Shown here piece after piece: positions 1 to 10,512 of a DNA stretch of 44,929 nucleotides. Made by a program: the position numbers and the translations under genes. Position 1 is the stretch's first letter, and each line of letters starts with the position of its first letter. The notes below the pieces were generated by a model. The model searched no databases. It was not told the origin of the DNA and saw nothing but the letters and a program-made list of their open reading frames with translations. Location: positions 1 to 44,929 of the forward strand of contig NZ_CALFXI010000041.1 in NCBI RefSeq assembly GCF_937958065.1. Reading direction: 5' to 3'. This stretch comes from an uncultured Steroidobacter sp. Its GTDB lineage: Bacteria > Pseudomonadota > Gammaproteobacteria > Steroidobacterales > Steroidobacteraceae.

Positions 1-1331
1 TCCGGCGTCAGCTGATGACGCCCGAGCAACTGGTAGAAGTCGGTGCGATTGCGCTTCGCCAGGCGTGCCGCCTGACTCACATTGCCGCCGGTGATCTGCA
101 GGATCTGCGACAGATAGTTCCGGGTGAACTCATCGCGCGCCTCGTCGAACGAGGGCAGGCGGGTCGGGCCGCCACCGAGCGCCGCCTGTACCAGCTCCGC
201 GCTGATGATCGGGCTGGTGGCAAGCGCGACGTTCTGGCGAACCACGTTTTCCAGCTGACGCACGTTGCCCGGCCAGTCCGCGCTGACCAGTAGCTCGACG
301 GCTTCCGGCGCGTAGATGTGACGCTGCTCGCCAGTCTCCTGAGCGACCTTCTCCAGGAAGTGCGATACCAGCAGCGGCACGTCCTCGCGACGCTTCGCGA
401 GCGACGGCATTTCGATGTGCACGACGTTCAGGCGGTAGTACAGATCCTCGCGGAAATGACCGCCCATGATCATTTGTTTCAAATCGCGGTGAGTCGCCGA
501 GATGATGCGCACGTTCACGGTCGTGGCATCGGTGCTGCCCACCGGACGGACCTGATTTTCCTGCAGGACGCGCAGCAGCTTCACCTGCAGGCGCATCGGC
601 ATGTCGCCGATCTCATCGAGCAGCAGGGTGCCGCCGTCAGCCGCCTGGAACAGGCCGCGGTGCTCACGGATGGCGCCGGTGAAAGCGCCTTTGACGTGAC
701 CGAACAGCTCGCTCTCGAGCAGGTTCTCCGCCATGGCGCTGCAGTTGATGGCAACGAACGGACGGTTGCGACGCGGGCTGGCCTTGTGAATGGCGCGCGC
801 CAGCAGCTCTTTGCCGGTGCCGCTCTCGCCAGTGATCATGACGCGCGCGTCGGTGCCGGCGACCATGTGGGCCTGCGCCATGCGCTCTTCCATCACGGCG
901 CTGCGAGTGATGATTTCGCTGCGCCAGTCCTCGGTGGTATCGGCGAAGCCGGACACCTTCAGGGCCTTCTGCACCTGATCGAGCAATTCCTGCTTGTCGA
1001 CCGGCTTGGTGAGGAACGCGAACGCGCCGCTCTGGGTTGCCTGGACCGCATCGGGAATCGTGCCGTGGGCGGTGAGGATGATGACTCGCAGGCCGGGGGC
1101 GCGGCTCTGGATTTCTTTCAACAACCCGATGCCGTCCATCTGGTCCATGCGCAGATCGGTGATCACCAGATCCGGCCGGACGCGTGCCAGCGCCGCCAAG
1201 GCAGCCGCGGCACTCTCTACCGCGTCGACTTCGTAATTTTCGGCGCGCAGACGAATGGTGAGTAGCCGGAGCAACCCCGGATCATCGTCAACGACCAGTA
1301 GGCGGGCTTTGCGTTTCACTTGGGGCGGCAT
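1..1331 (-). CDS. glrR: Sigma-54-dependent response regulator GlrR (QseF-like), C-terminus cut by window edge
   Basis: NtrC-type activator of sigma-54 promoters, partner of the kinase at 1978-3429. Translating the minus strand from the ATG at 1329-1331 gives 443 codons with no stop before position 1; the family is about 444 aa, so only a few residues are missing. Visible: N-terminal receiver domain with the acidic DDD cluster near residue 15 and the likely phospho-acceptor D59 in VITDLRMD; an AAA+ domain with Walker A GESGTGKE, the sigma-54 contact motif GAFTGA and the Walker B region LLLDEIGDM; and a C-terminal Fis-type HTH ending near the edge (NVSQAARLAKRNRTDFYQLL). The start overlaps the lipoprotein gene upstream by 44 bp, implying co-transcription. 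In enterobacteria the homologue drives glmY and rpoE promoters; whether it does so here is unknown. Confidence 0.93.
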   Translation of the reverse strand, partial: MPPQVKRKARLLVVDDDPGLLRLLTIRLRAENYEVDAVESAAAALAALARVRPDLVITDLRMDQMDGIGLLKEIQSRAPGLRVIILTAHGTIPDAVQATQSGAFAFLTKPVDKQELLDQVQKALKVSGFADTTEDWRSEIITRSAVMEERMAQAHMVAGTDARVMITGESGTGKELLARAIHKASPRRNRPFVAINCSAMAENLLESELFGHVKGAFTGAIREHRGLFQAADGGTLLLDEIGDMPMRLQVKLLRVLQENQVRPVGSTDATTVNVRIISATHRDLKQMIMGGHFREDLYYRLNVVHIEMPSLAKRREDVPLLVSHFLEKVAQETGEQRHIYAPEAVELLVSADWPGNVRQLENVVRQNVALATSPIISAELVQAALGGGPTRLPSFDEARDEFTRNYLSQILQITGGNVSQAARLAKRNRTDFYQLLGRHQLTP

Positions 1332-1971
1332 CGCGATTGCCAGGGGGCGTGGGACTGCGTTCAATGATAGACCTCTCGATTTCTTTGATCGCGTCCAGCT
1401 TCTGCTGGGCTTCGGCGAGGGCACGGCGCAGACGTGCGTTCTCTTCGATCTGCGCCTGAATGCGCTTATCCGAGTTTGCCTGCGTACGACTGCGGTCGTC
1501 GAGTGTCGCAAGCAACCGACGATTTTCGGCCTCGAGCTTCAATCTAACATCGGTTTCGTGCAGCAATACCGCGGCCAGCGTGCGCTCGTCCTGGGTGAGC
1601 CGTTCCGGTGTGGCGAGCAGTGTTTCGAGCAAACGTTTGCCCTCCGAAGCACTGCTCGCCGGATGCCCGGGGGTCACCAATGCGACGGCATATCGCAGCG
1701 TGCTCGCCGTCGTCGGAGCGCGGGTATATTCGCGCTCGACTTCATAAAACAAATCGGCCTGGCGCGCCGGATCCGGCGTGCTCAAGTTATTCATGATGTC
1801 GAGATAGGAGGGCATGCTGCCGCTCAGCGGAGCGGGCGTCAGCGGCGCGCTCGATGCGGCGGAGTTGGCCTCGGAGCTGCGACGCAATTGTGCGACGAGC
1901 TCGCAGCCCTGCAGCAGCAGCGCCACGGCACACACGGACAGCAGCCTGGTGGTGAATTCGAGTTTCATCAT
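1288..1971 (-). CDS. qseG: QseG/GlrX-like outer-membrane lipoprotein with coiled coil
   Basis: A 227-aa lipoprotein between glrK and glrR. It starts with a short signal sequence and the lipobox LLQGC (Cys23), so it should be lipidated and carried to the outer membrane. After a Ser/Ala/Pro-rich linker the middle is helical. Residues about 130-210 are rich in Glu, Arg, Leu and Gln with heptad-like spacing, suggesting a coiled coil. The tail is Pro/Ser/Thr-rich. In enterobacteria QseG occupies the same slot and interacts with the sensor kinase QseE/GlrK. Assignment rests mainly on position and lipoprotein architecture, not on a conserved catalytic motif. The start is ATGATG, so either ATG could be used. 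It begins 6 bp after glrK and overlaps glrR by 44 bp. Confidence 0.75.
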   Translation of the reverse strand: MMKLEFTTRLLSVCAVALLLQGCELVAQLRRSSEANSAASSAPLTPAPLSGSMPSYLDIMNNLSTPDPARQADLFYEVEREYTRAPTTASTLRYAVALVTPGHPASSASEGKRLLETLLATPERLTQDERTLAAVLLHETDVRLKLEAENRRLLATLDDRSRTQANSDKRIQAQIEENARLRRALAEAQQKLDAIKEIERSIIERSPTPPGNRDAAPSETQSPPTGR

Positions 1972-1977
1972 GCGCCG

Positions 1978-3429
1978 CTATGCCGGCTCGCCTTCGAGCG
2001 CGGGCGCCAGAGGCAGGCGGACGCGGAAGTGGGCGCCAGGAAACATCCCGTCGAGGATTTCGATCGAGCCGCCGTGCGCCTGGATGAACTCGGAGACCAC
2101 CGACAGGCCGATGCCGGTGCCCTTGAGATGGCCCGAGACGGGCGCGCGCCCCGAATAGAACGCATCGAAAATCGCGGAGCGCTCGTCCTTGGAGATGCCT
2201 GGGCCGGTATCGGCCACATCGAGCACCAGTTGATCCTTGTCCGCTTTGGCATGTATGAAAATGGTCCCGCCCCGGGGGCTGTATTTGAGCGCGTTCGACA
2301 GCAAGTTATCCAGAATCAGCTTGAGCTTGGCACGGTCCGCGTGCAGCTCGATGTCTTGTACTTTCAGGTCCAGGTGCACCCGCTGCGCGAGCAGCGTCAG
2401 CTGATGCGTCTCCAGGGCCGATTTGATCAGCGGCCGCAGCCGGAACTCGGAAATCTCCAGCCCCGAGTGCCGGGCCTGCCAGGCACTGAACTCCAGCAGA
2501 TTCTCGATCAGCTGCTGCAGCTTGATGCCATTATCGCGCAGGATGGTGGTGACCTCCCGCTGCGCGCTGTCCAGCTCGCCGACCGCGCCATCCATCAACA
2601 GCTCCGTGCCCTCGCGAATACTGGCAAGCGGGGTCTTCAACTCATGCGACATATGTCGCAGGAATCGATTGCGCTCCTGCGCCAGCTCCAGCAAACGCAC
2701 GCGCAGCCACTCCAGTTGCCGGCCGAGATTCACCAGATCGACCGGGCCCCGGACCGTGATCGATCTGGAGAACGTGCCCTTGCCGAGCTGGCTGATCGCC
2801 TGGTCGATCTGGCGGATCGGCCGCATCAGCAGGAACGTGAACATGCCCACCAGCATCGCGGTCAGCAAGATCAGCACCGCCGACTGCCAGAACAGATATT
2901 TCTGGGTATCGGCGGTCGACTGCTGCAACCGGGACAGGCCGGTCTCGACCTGTTCGCCGGTGGCCGCCGACAGCGCGAATGCCGCCTGCCACATGGGCTG
3001 GATGGCATCCACGGCGTTGCGAATCACTTCCGGCGACGGCGCCGGCGCCAGCAGGGCGGCATCGATGCGCCGGAGCGAATTTCGAATCGCCCGCAGCTGT
3101 ACCGCATGCTCCTGATCGACCGCAACCGTTTCGATGCTGGCCAGGGTCGCGAGCAGCCGCTCGCGGCTGTCGCCATACACCTCGAGCAGCCCCGGATCGT
3201 TCAGCACCTGATACAGCTTGGCACTGCGCTCGATGGGCGCGATCTGCTGGAACAGCTGCTGCGTGTAATGCGTGGTCTGCACGCCGCTGCGGACCAGGGT
3301 GGCGCTTTCCTCCGAAAGGTTCCGCACCTTGGTCGCGGCAATGACCACTCCCAGCAACAGCGGGATGGAAACCAGCGCGAAACCGGTCAGCATCAGGCTG
3401 TTCAAAGAGCTGGGGCGGGGCAGACGCAT
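1978..3429 (-). CDS. glrK: Sensor histidine kinase GlrK (QseE-like)
   Basis: A 483-aa membrane histidine kinase. Transmembrane segment 1 is at about 12-33, followed by a periplasmic helical sensor region (about 35-180), transmembrane segment 2 at about 180-203 and a HAMP linker starting at RPIRQIDQAI. The H-box is RHMSHELKTPLAS with phospho-acceptor His262. The ATPase domain shows the N-box (LLSNALKYS), G1 (DTGPGIS) and G2 (GTGIGLSVV). It should autophosphorylate and transfer phosphate to GlrR encoded two genes downstream. The gene begins 153 bp downstream of galE on the same strand and has no obvious SD. The order kinase-lipoprotein-regulator matches the enterobacterial glrK-qseG-glrR operon. 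Confidence 0.92.
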   Translation of the reverse strand: MRLPRPSSLNSLMLTGFALVSIPLLLGVVIAATKVRNLSEESATLVRSGVQTTHYTQQLFQQIAPIERSAKLYQVLNDPGLLEVYGDSRERLLATLASIETVAVDQEHAVQLRAIRNSLRRIDAALLAPAPSPEVIRNAVDAIQPMWQAAFALSAATGEQVETGLSRLQQSTADTQKYLFWQSAVLILLTAMLVGMFTFLLMRPIRQIDQAISQLGKGTFSRSITVRGPVDLVNLGRQLEWLRVRLLELAQERNRFLRHMSHELKTPLASIREGTELLMDGAVGELDSAQREVTTILRDNGIKLQQLIENLLEFSAWQARHSGLEISEFRLRPLIKSALETHQLTLLAQRVHLDLKVQDIELHADRAKLKLILDNLLSNALKYSPRGGTIFIHAKADKDQLVLDVADTGPGISKDERSAIFDAFYSGRAPVSGHLKGTGIGLSVVSEFIQAHGGSIEILDGMFPGAHFRVRLPLAPALEGEPA

Positions 3430-3582
3430 GGGGGCGGATTCTAGCGCTCGGATTGGCCGCGATGCGCGGGATGTGCAGCGAAAGCAGAAGGCATCCGTTT
3501 CATTGCCGGGGCGATCTCAGGGGCGAGTGCAGGGCCGGTCTCATGCCCGCTTCAGCGCTCGCCCCACACCGCGGCCCGGCCG

Positions 3583-4590
3583 TTAGTTTTTCTGCAAGCC
3601 CGGATCCAGTTGCAGGCGCCGTTCCCAGGCCAGCTGCGAACGCACGATGGCTTCCAGATCGTCATGTTGCGGCACCCAGCCCAGCAAGTCACGAACCCGC
3701 TGCGCCCGGGCGACCAGCGACGGCGGATCGCCGGCCCGACGCGGCTCCTCGATGGTCTTCAGCGGCTGGCCGGTCACACGATTCATCATCGAGATCACCT
3801 CGCGGACGCTGTAACCATGGCCGTAGCCGCAGTTCAGGGTGACGGAGGTGCCATTGGCGCGCAGGTAATCGAGCGCTTTCAAATGCGCGCTGGCCAGGTC
3901 TTCGACATGGATGTAGTCGCGCACGCCGGTGCCATCGGCGGTCGGATAGTCGGTGCCGAAAATGGAAACATGCGGACGTTTGCCCACGGCGGCTTCCGCC
4001 GCCACCTTGGTCAGCAGCGTCGCCTTGAGGGTCGACTGGCCGATGCGCTCGCCCGGATCGCAACCGGCGACGTTGAAATAACGCAGCACCACGTAGCGCA
4101 GCGGCGTGGCCACGGCCAGATCGCGCAACATCCATTCGCTCATCAGCTTCGAGGTGCCGTACGGATTGATCGGCTGAGTCGGGCTGTCCTCGGCGGCGAC
4201 GCCGCCTGCGGGAATGCCATACACGGCGGCGGTGGAGGAGAACACGAAATGTTTGACGCCCGCCTCCTGGCTGGCCTGCAGCAGGTTGCGCGTCGAGCAG
4301 GTGTTATTGCCGTAGTACTTCAACGGATTCGATACCGACTCTGGAACGATCGTGTGAGCCGCGAAGTGCATGATGGTTTCGATGCGATGCTCGCGCAGGA
4401 TGCGGCCGACCAGCTCGCGATCGCCGGTGTCGCCGACCACCAGTTCGCCATGCAACACCGCCGAGCGGAAGCCGGTGGACAGATTGTCCAGCACCACCAC
4501 TTTCTCCTGGCGCTCGCCGAGCTGTCGAACCACGTGACTGCCGATGTAGCCGGCGCCGCCGGTGACGAGGATGGTCATAGGTGTTGTCAT
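3583..4590 (-). CDS. galE: UDP-glucose 4-epimerase
   Basis: Interconverts UDP-glucose and UDP-galactose in the cytoplasm, supplying galactose for surface glycans. It is an extended SDR protein. The NAD-binding motif GGAGYIGSH follows the N-terminal strand MTILV, the catalytic YGTSK (YxxxK) is near residue 150, and the upstream SSTAAVYG supplies the catalytic Ser/Thr. A longer reading frame exists back to 4719, but the first 43 residues of it do not resemble the family. The ATG at 4590 (or 4578) gives 335 (331) aa, close to the usual 338. It is divergent from srkA, and the next gene on the same strand is glrK, 153 bp on. No Leloir-pathway partner (galK, galT) lies nearby, so a biosynthetic role is more likely than galactose catabolism. 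Confidence 0.95.
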   Translation of the reverse strand: MTTPMTILVTGGAGYIGSHVVRQLGERQEKVVVLDNLSTGFRSAVLHGELVVGDTGDRELVGRILREHRIETIMHFAAHTIVPESVSNPLKYYGNNTCSTRNLLQASQEAGVKHFVFSSTAAVYGIPAGGVAAEDSPTQPINPYGTSKLMSEWMLRDLAVATPLRYVVLRYFNVAGCDPGERIGQSTLKATLLTKVAAEAAVGKRPHVSIFGTDYPTADGTGVRDYIHVEDLASAHLKALDYLRANGTSVTLNCGYGHGYSVREVISMMNRVTGQPLKTIEEPRRAGDPPSLVARAQRVRDLLGWVPQHDDLEAIVRSQLAWERRLQLDPGLQKN

Positions 4591-4768
4591 TCCAGGTGAG
4601 AAGAACGTCCGGGCCGATTCTAGCAGCTGTGCTCCGCGAAGTAGGCTCGCAGTAGGGCATTCATGGGCACGCGTCGCCTGGACCAGACACAGAGACAATC
4701 TGCAATGGACTTCGGTCACTGTCGCCGGTCACCATGGGCACCGCGAGAGTGCCGAAGTACCGACGTTC

Positions 4769-5758
4769 ATGCCCAGACCCGATCCGCATCCGTACGACCG
4801 TTTGACGCCCGACGTGATCATTGCCGCCGTGGAATCGCTCGGTCGCGATTCCGACCGCCGCATCCTGGCACTGAACAGTTACGAAAATCGTGTCTATCAG
4901 GTGGGCATGGAGCAGGGTGCGCCGCTGATCGTGAAGTTCTATCGGCCCGGCCGCTGGTCCGATGCTGCAATTCACGAGGAACATGGCTTCGCGCTGGAGC
5001 TGGCCGCGGCCGAAGTGCCGGTCGTGCCTCCGATGGTGCACGACGGACGCACGCTGTTCGAATACGAAGGCTTTCGCTTCGCGCTGTTCGAGCGCCGCGG
5101 CGGGCGCTGGCCGGAGCTCGGCACCGCCACCGAGCGTGAATGGATGGGACGGTTTCTCGGCCGCATTCATATGGTCGGCCGTCGGCAGCGCTTTCGGCAT
5201 CGCGAGCGCATCGACATCGAGCGCCTCGGCGATCAGTCCCGCGAGTTCCTGCTCGCCAATGGCTGGATCCCGGCGCATCTGGAAACCGCTTATGAGTCGT
5301 TGACGGGCGACCTGCTCGACGCCGTGAGCGAAACGTTCGATAACGCCCGCGGCATGGCGGAGCTGCGGCTGCATGGCGATTGTCATCGCGGCAACGTGCT
5401 GTGGACCGACGAAGGACCGCACTTCGTGGATCTCGATGACTGCATGACCGGCCCGGCCATTCAGGATCTGTGGATGCTGCTGTCCGGCAATCGCAACGAC
5501 ATGGCCGAACAGTTGTCGCAACTGCTCGAAGGCTATGCGCAGTTCTCCGATTTCGACTACCGCGAGCTGGGCCTGGTGGAGAGCTTGCGCACGCTGCGCA
5601 TGATTCATTATTCGGCGTGGCTCGCGCGCCGCTGGTCCGATCCGGCCTTTCCCGCCGCGTTTCCCTGGTTCGTCGAGCCGCGCTACTGGGAAAACCAGGT
5701 GCTGTCGCTGCGCGAACAGTTGGCCGCGATCGCCGAGGGCCCGCTCGATCTGCGCTGA
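4769..5758 (+). CDS. srkA: Stress response kinase A (RdoA/YihE family Ser/Thr kinase)
   Basis: A 329-aa cytoplasmic kinase of the APH/choline-kinase-like fold; E. coli SrkA is 328 aa. Visible: LNSYENRVYQVG as the nucleotide-binding loop region, VKFYRPGRW with the ATP-binding Lys, the catalytic loop LRLHGDCHRGNVLW (HGDxxxxN), and the metal-binding HFVDLDDCMTGPAIQDLW. The family counteracts stress-induced cell death and is linked to Cpx and oxidative stress. A frame-open extension runs back to 4562 across the galE promoter, but the family N-terminus (PYDRLTPDVIIAAVESLG) follows the ATG at 4769, so I chose that. No dsbA follows, unlike the E. coli arrangement. Confidence 0.93.
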   Translation: MPRPDPHPYDRLTPDVIIAAVESLGRDSDRRILALNSYENRVYQVGMEQGAPLIVKFYRPGRWSDAAIHEEHGFALELAAAEVPVVPPMVHDGRTLFEYEGFRFALFERRGGRWPELGTATEREWMGRFLGRIHMVGRRQRFRHRERIDIERLGDQSREFLLANGWIPAHLETAYESLTGDLLDAVSETFDNARGMAELRLHGDCHRGNVLWTDEGPHFVDLDDCMTGPAIQDLWMLLSGNRNDMAEQLSQLLEGYAQFSDFDYRELGLVESLRTLRMIHYSAWLARRWSDPAFPAAFPWFVEPRYWENQVLSLREQLAAIAEGPLDLR

Positions 5759-5809
5759 ACGAATGCTGAATGGTGCTCCGGAGCGCGCGTCGCGCGGCAC
5801 ACGGACGCG

Positions 5810-5846
5810 GGTGCGTCAATCGGGAATGCGAACGCATCGACTTTTT
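5810..5846 (+). terminator. Possible intrinsic terminator after srkA
   Basis: GGTGCGT (5810-5816) can pair with ACGCATC (5832-5838), with one G-U pair, across a 15-nt loop. Four bases later there is a run of five T (5842-5846). It lies 52 bp after the srkA stop. The loop is long and the stem short, so efficiency is uncertain. Confidence 0.35.
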
Positions 5847-5981
5847 GGGGTGCAGACGCTGTGATAGCGTCCCGCGCCAGTTGGCAGGGCGTGTGCTCAT
5901 CCGGGCACGAATCGAGCGCCGTCAGGGATCGTTTTGAGCATCGCAAATATCGCCCGCCAGGGGCGCCTGGGTACCGAACCA

Positions 5982-7733
5982 ATGCAGGAACTCGCCCGTC
6001 TCGCTCGCACGTTCACCATGCTGGCCGGATTCACCGTGCTCGCTGCCTGCGGTGGTGGCGACGGCGGGGGCTTCGACCCCGGTATGGGCGGCGGCCCTGG
6101 CAATCCCGGCAATCCTGGGAATCCGGGCAATCCGGGCGGCGCTACAGTCGTGGTCAGCGGCAAGATCACATTCGACCGCCTGGGGTTCTCCAGCACGCTC
6201 GACGCGGGTCTGGATCCGAACAATCCAATCGAGTCGCCCGCACGTGACATCGTCGTCCAGGCGGTGTCCGGCAGCGGCACCGTGGCCACTACGACCACCG
6301 ATGCCAACGGCGATTTCTCTTTCACGGTGCCCGCGAACACCAACATGTTCATCCGTGCGCGCGCGGAGATGATAAAGACCGACGCCGCGCCGACGTGGAC
6401 GTTCTCGGTTCGTGACAACACCGCGGGCGATGCCGTTTATGTGTTGGATGGTGCCACCTTCAACAGCGGCACCACTGCCGTGACTCGCAATCTGAAAGCT
6501 CCCTCGGACTGGAACGGCAGCGGTTACAACCCCGGCCGCCGGGCGGCGCCGTTCGCCATTCTCGATACGGTGTATCAGGCCAAGCAGCTGATCCTCGGCG
6601 CCAGCCCGACCGCGCAGTTTCCGCCGCTGGATTTGTATTGGAGCGAGGACAACAAGGTCGCCACGCCGTTCTGTCCCGACATTGGGAACATCCCGACGTC
6701 GTTCTACGGTATCGGCCAGACGGACAACTGCACCACCGAGGGCAGCCCGGTGCCGGATGGCATTTATATCCTGGGCTTCTTCGGCGGCGGCAATGGCGAT
6801 ACGGATGAATACGATGCCCATGTGATCGCCCATGAGTTCGGTCATTACTTCGAAGACCAGTTCAGCCGCTCCGATTCCATCGGCGGTCAGCACGGCCTGA
6901 GCGATCGACTCGACCTGCGCGTCGCGTTCGGCGAAGGCTGGGGCAATGCGTTCGGCTCGATGGCGTTGAACGATCCGCAGTATCGCGATTCTTCCGGCGG
7001 CATCAGCCAGGACTTCGGCTTCAATCTGGAAAGCGATCCGGTCGTCAATCCAGGCTGGTTCTCGGAAGCCTCGGTCGGCCAGTTCCTCTGGGATGTGTTC
7101 GACACGACCGCCGATCCCGGTGACAACGTGGCGCTCGGCTTCCCACCGATCTTCCAGGTGATGACCAATGCGCAGGTGAATACTCCGGCGCTCACCAGCA
7201 TCTATTCGTTTGCGAATGCGCTGCTCACCAACAACAGCGCTCAGGCGGCAGCGATCCGAACCTTGCTGCAGCGACAGCAGGTGACCGGCACCGGTGAGTT
7301 CGGCGCGGGCGAGACCAACGCCGGTGGCGATATCGGCTTCACCGCCGTCTACTCGGACATCGGGCCCGCTCAGCCGGTGACCGTGTGCAGTACCAACGGC
7401 AATCGGGAAGGGAACAAGCTCGGCAACCGGCGCTTTCTGCGCTACGTGAAGGGCGGCAGCGGCCTGGTCACCATTCAGGCGACCGGCGTGTCATCCCCGA
7501 CCGTGGCCGGTTCGACTCCCGCCAGCGATCCGGACATCCTGGTTCACCAGCAGGGCGTGATCCGGGCGAGCGGCCTCAGCAATGTCTCCGGACAGGAGAC
7601 GATCTCGTTGGTACAACTCGCTGCCGGCACCTATGTGCTCGAAGTGTATGCCTTCGAAACGATCAACCCGGATGAGAACGTTGCGCTCGTGACCACGCCG
7701 CGTTGCATGAGCGTGACGATTCAAGAGCAATAG
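5982..7733 (+). CDS. Secreted lipoprotein with M36-like zinc metalloprotease motif
   Basis: A 583-aa protein. The first 23 residues form a lipoprotein signal ending in LAAC (Cys23). A Gly-rich tether follows (residues about 24-53) with tandem Gly-Asn-Pro-Gly repeats. Residues about 55-130 look like a carboxypeptidase-regulatory-type beta sandwich (DIVVQAVSG, TTDANGDFSFTVPA). The central part carries HEFGH (His284, Glu285, His288) and GEGWGNAF with Glu318, the HExxH...E ligand set of gluzincins; the GEGW form resembles fungalysins (M36). The C-terminus is beta-rich (RFLRYVKGG...LAAGTYVLEVYAFE) and resembles pre-peptidase C-terminal domains. A TTG-initiated extension to 5934 is possible, but the ATG at 5982 puts the signal peptide at the N-terminus. 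Likely a cell-surface or periplasmic endopeptidase; substrate unknown. Confidence 0.82.
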   Translation: MQELARLARTFTMLAGFTVLAACGGGDGGGFDPGMGGGPGNPGNPGNPGNPGGATVVVSGKITFDRLGFSSTLDAGLDPNNPIESPARDIVVQAVSGSGTVATTTTDANGDFSFTVPANTNMFIRARAEMIKTDAAPTWTFSVRDNTAGDAVYVLDGATFNSGTTAVTRNLKAPSDWNGSGYNPGRRAAPFAILDTVYQAKQLILGASPTAQFPPLDLYWSEDNKVATPFCPDIGNIPTSFYGIGQTDNCTTEGSPVPDGIYILGFFGGGNGDTDEYDAHVIAHEFGHYFEDQFSRSDSIGGQHGLSDRLDLRVAFGEGWGNAFGSMALNDPQYRDSSGGISQDFGFNLESDPVVNPGWFSEASVGQFLWDVFDTTADPGDNVALGFPPIFQVMTNAQVNTPALTSIYSFANALLTNNSAQAAAIRTLLQRQQVTGTGEFGAGETNAGGDIGFTAVYSDIGPAQPVTVCSTNGNREGNKLGNRRFLRYVKGGSGLVTIQATGVSSPTVAGSTPASDPDILVHQQGVIRASGLSNVSGQETISLVQLAAGTYVLEVYAFETINPDENVALVTTPRCMSVTIQEQ

Positions 7734-7767
7734 CGTGCATCGAGTCCCAGTGCGCCATAATAGAGGC

Positions 7768-8379
7768 ATGATCAGGATGAAGCTTTCACCGCCGCGGTTG
7801 CTGATGTGTGTTCCGATGGCCACGCTGGTGCTGCTGGGGGCCTGTGGCTCCGAACCCGAGCCGGCCGCGGCCGCGCCGGTGGCGCCCGCGCCGACCAAGC
7901 CCACGGTGGCGGCGGCACCGAAGGATGAAACGGCGAATTTCGCCAGAGCGGTCGGCGACGGCAAGCCGGGCGCGGCCGTGAACATCCGCTACGAATTCAG
8001 CGGCAAGCCGACGCTCGGTGTGCCGACCGAGCTGGACGTGGCCTTCATTCCCAGCGCCGGTGTCGATTCCATGGAAGCGAAACTCAGCGGCATGGACGGA
8101 ATCACGCTCGCGGGCAACCTGATCGCCAGCTTCAGCGCGGTGGAGGCGGGCAAGGCGTACCGTCACAAGATCTCGGTGCTGCCGGATCGGACCGGCGTGT
8201 TCTACATCACCGCCTCGGTGAACACTCAGATCGCGGGCTCGGCACTGAATCGCACCTTCTCGATTCCGTTCGTCGTCGGCCAGCCGCCCGTGCAACAGAA
8301 GCCCGCGCCCGCGACCGACGACAAGGGCGAGCCCGTCAAGTCGATGCCGGCCGAAGAAAGCACCGGACCGAAGAAATAA
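7768..8379 (+). CDS. Small lipoprotein of unknown function
   Basis: A 203-aa protein 34 bp after the protease gene, probably in the same transcript. The lipobox is LLGAC (Cys26 from this start). The mature N-terminus is an Ala/Pro-rich spacer, followed by a domain of about 130 residues with alternating beta strands (VNIRYEFSGKPTLGVPTELDVAFIP is the start region) and a Pro/Lys/Glu tail. AGAGG at 7762-7766 sits 1 nt from this ATG and 10 nt from the next in-frame ATG at 7777, so 7777 is an equally good start. I recognise no family. The strand pattern suggests an immunoglobulin-like or other beta-sandwich domain exposed in the periplasm; that is inference. Confidence 0.72.
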   Translation: MIRMKLSPPRLLMCVPMATLVLLGACGSEPEPAAAAPVAPAPTKPTVAAAPKDETANFARAVGDGKPGAAVNIRYEFSGKPTLGVPTELDVAFIPSAGVDSMEAKLSGMDGITLAGNLIASFSAVEAGKAYRHKISVLPDRTGVFYITASVNTQIAGSALNRTFSIPFVVGQPPVQQKPAPATDDKGEPVKSMPAEESTGPKK

Positions 8380-8470
8380 CAGCTCCGTCGGCGCGTCCTG
8401 CCGCGTGGTCCATCGTCGCTGATGGAATGAAAGCTCGGCTGTGATGTTTCGCGACCGGGCGTGTGCACCA

Positions 8471-8575
8471 GATTCGAGCAGTCGCTCGAATCGGGGTAGG
8501 GAGCGGCCCTCGCAGGGTAGGCGGGAGCCCTCCGGGGAGGGCGTATCCGGGCATCAGCCGGGAGTATTTGCGTAA
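8471..8575. other. Hairpin cluster in the typA 5' region
   Basis: The 274-bp gap before typA holds successive inverted repeats. GATTCGAGC/GCTCGAATC (8471-8479 and 8484-8492) is a perfect 9-bp stem with a 4-nt loop. GCCCTCC/GGAGGGC (8527-8533 and 8536-8542) is a perfect 7-bp arm pair with only 2 nt between. A shorter ATTT/AAAT pair lies near 8567-8578. None has a T-run, so a simple intrinsic terminator is unlikely. The block could be a structured leader of typA or a short non-coding RNA; no known riboswitch consensus was recognised. Confidence 0.4.
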
Positions 8576-8653
8576 ATAATGCGACGGAGGTGGCCGGGAG
8601 CCCCGCCGTCCCTCTACAATGCGCGCCGTTTTTGCCCTCCCACCGGTCACCGC

Positions 8654-10492
<1,839 letters not shown>

Positions 10493-10512
10493 GCCGGGGC
10501 CGAATCGCCCAT

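Noticed and set aside
1255..3444. A 729-codon plus-strand frame opposite glrK and the lipoprotein
   Set aside because: Antisense shadow of a well-supported two-component operon.
4562..4768. 69-residue N-terminal extension of SrkA
   Set aside because: It runs over the divergent galE promoter and is unlike the family; the ATG at 4769 gives the usual length.
6099..6140. Short tandem DNA repeat as a CRISPR-like or mobile element
   Set aside because: It is in frame and encodes the Gly-Asn-Pro-Gly linker of the lipoprotein protease; there are no spacers.
8471..8492. GATTCGAGC...GCTCGAATC as a tRNA T-arm
   Set aside because: The loop is 4 nt, not 7, and no acceptor stem, anticodon arm or CCA-side pairing is found nearby.
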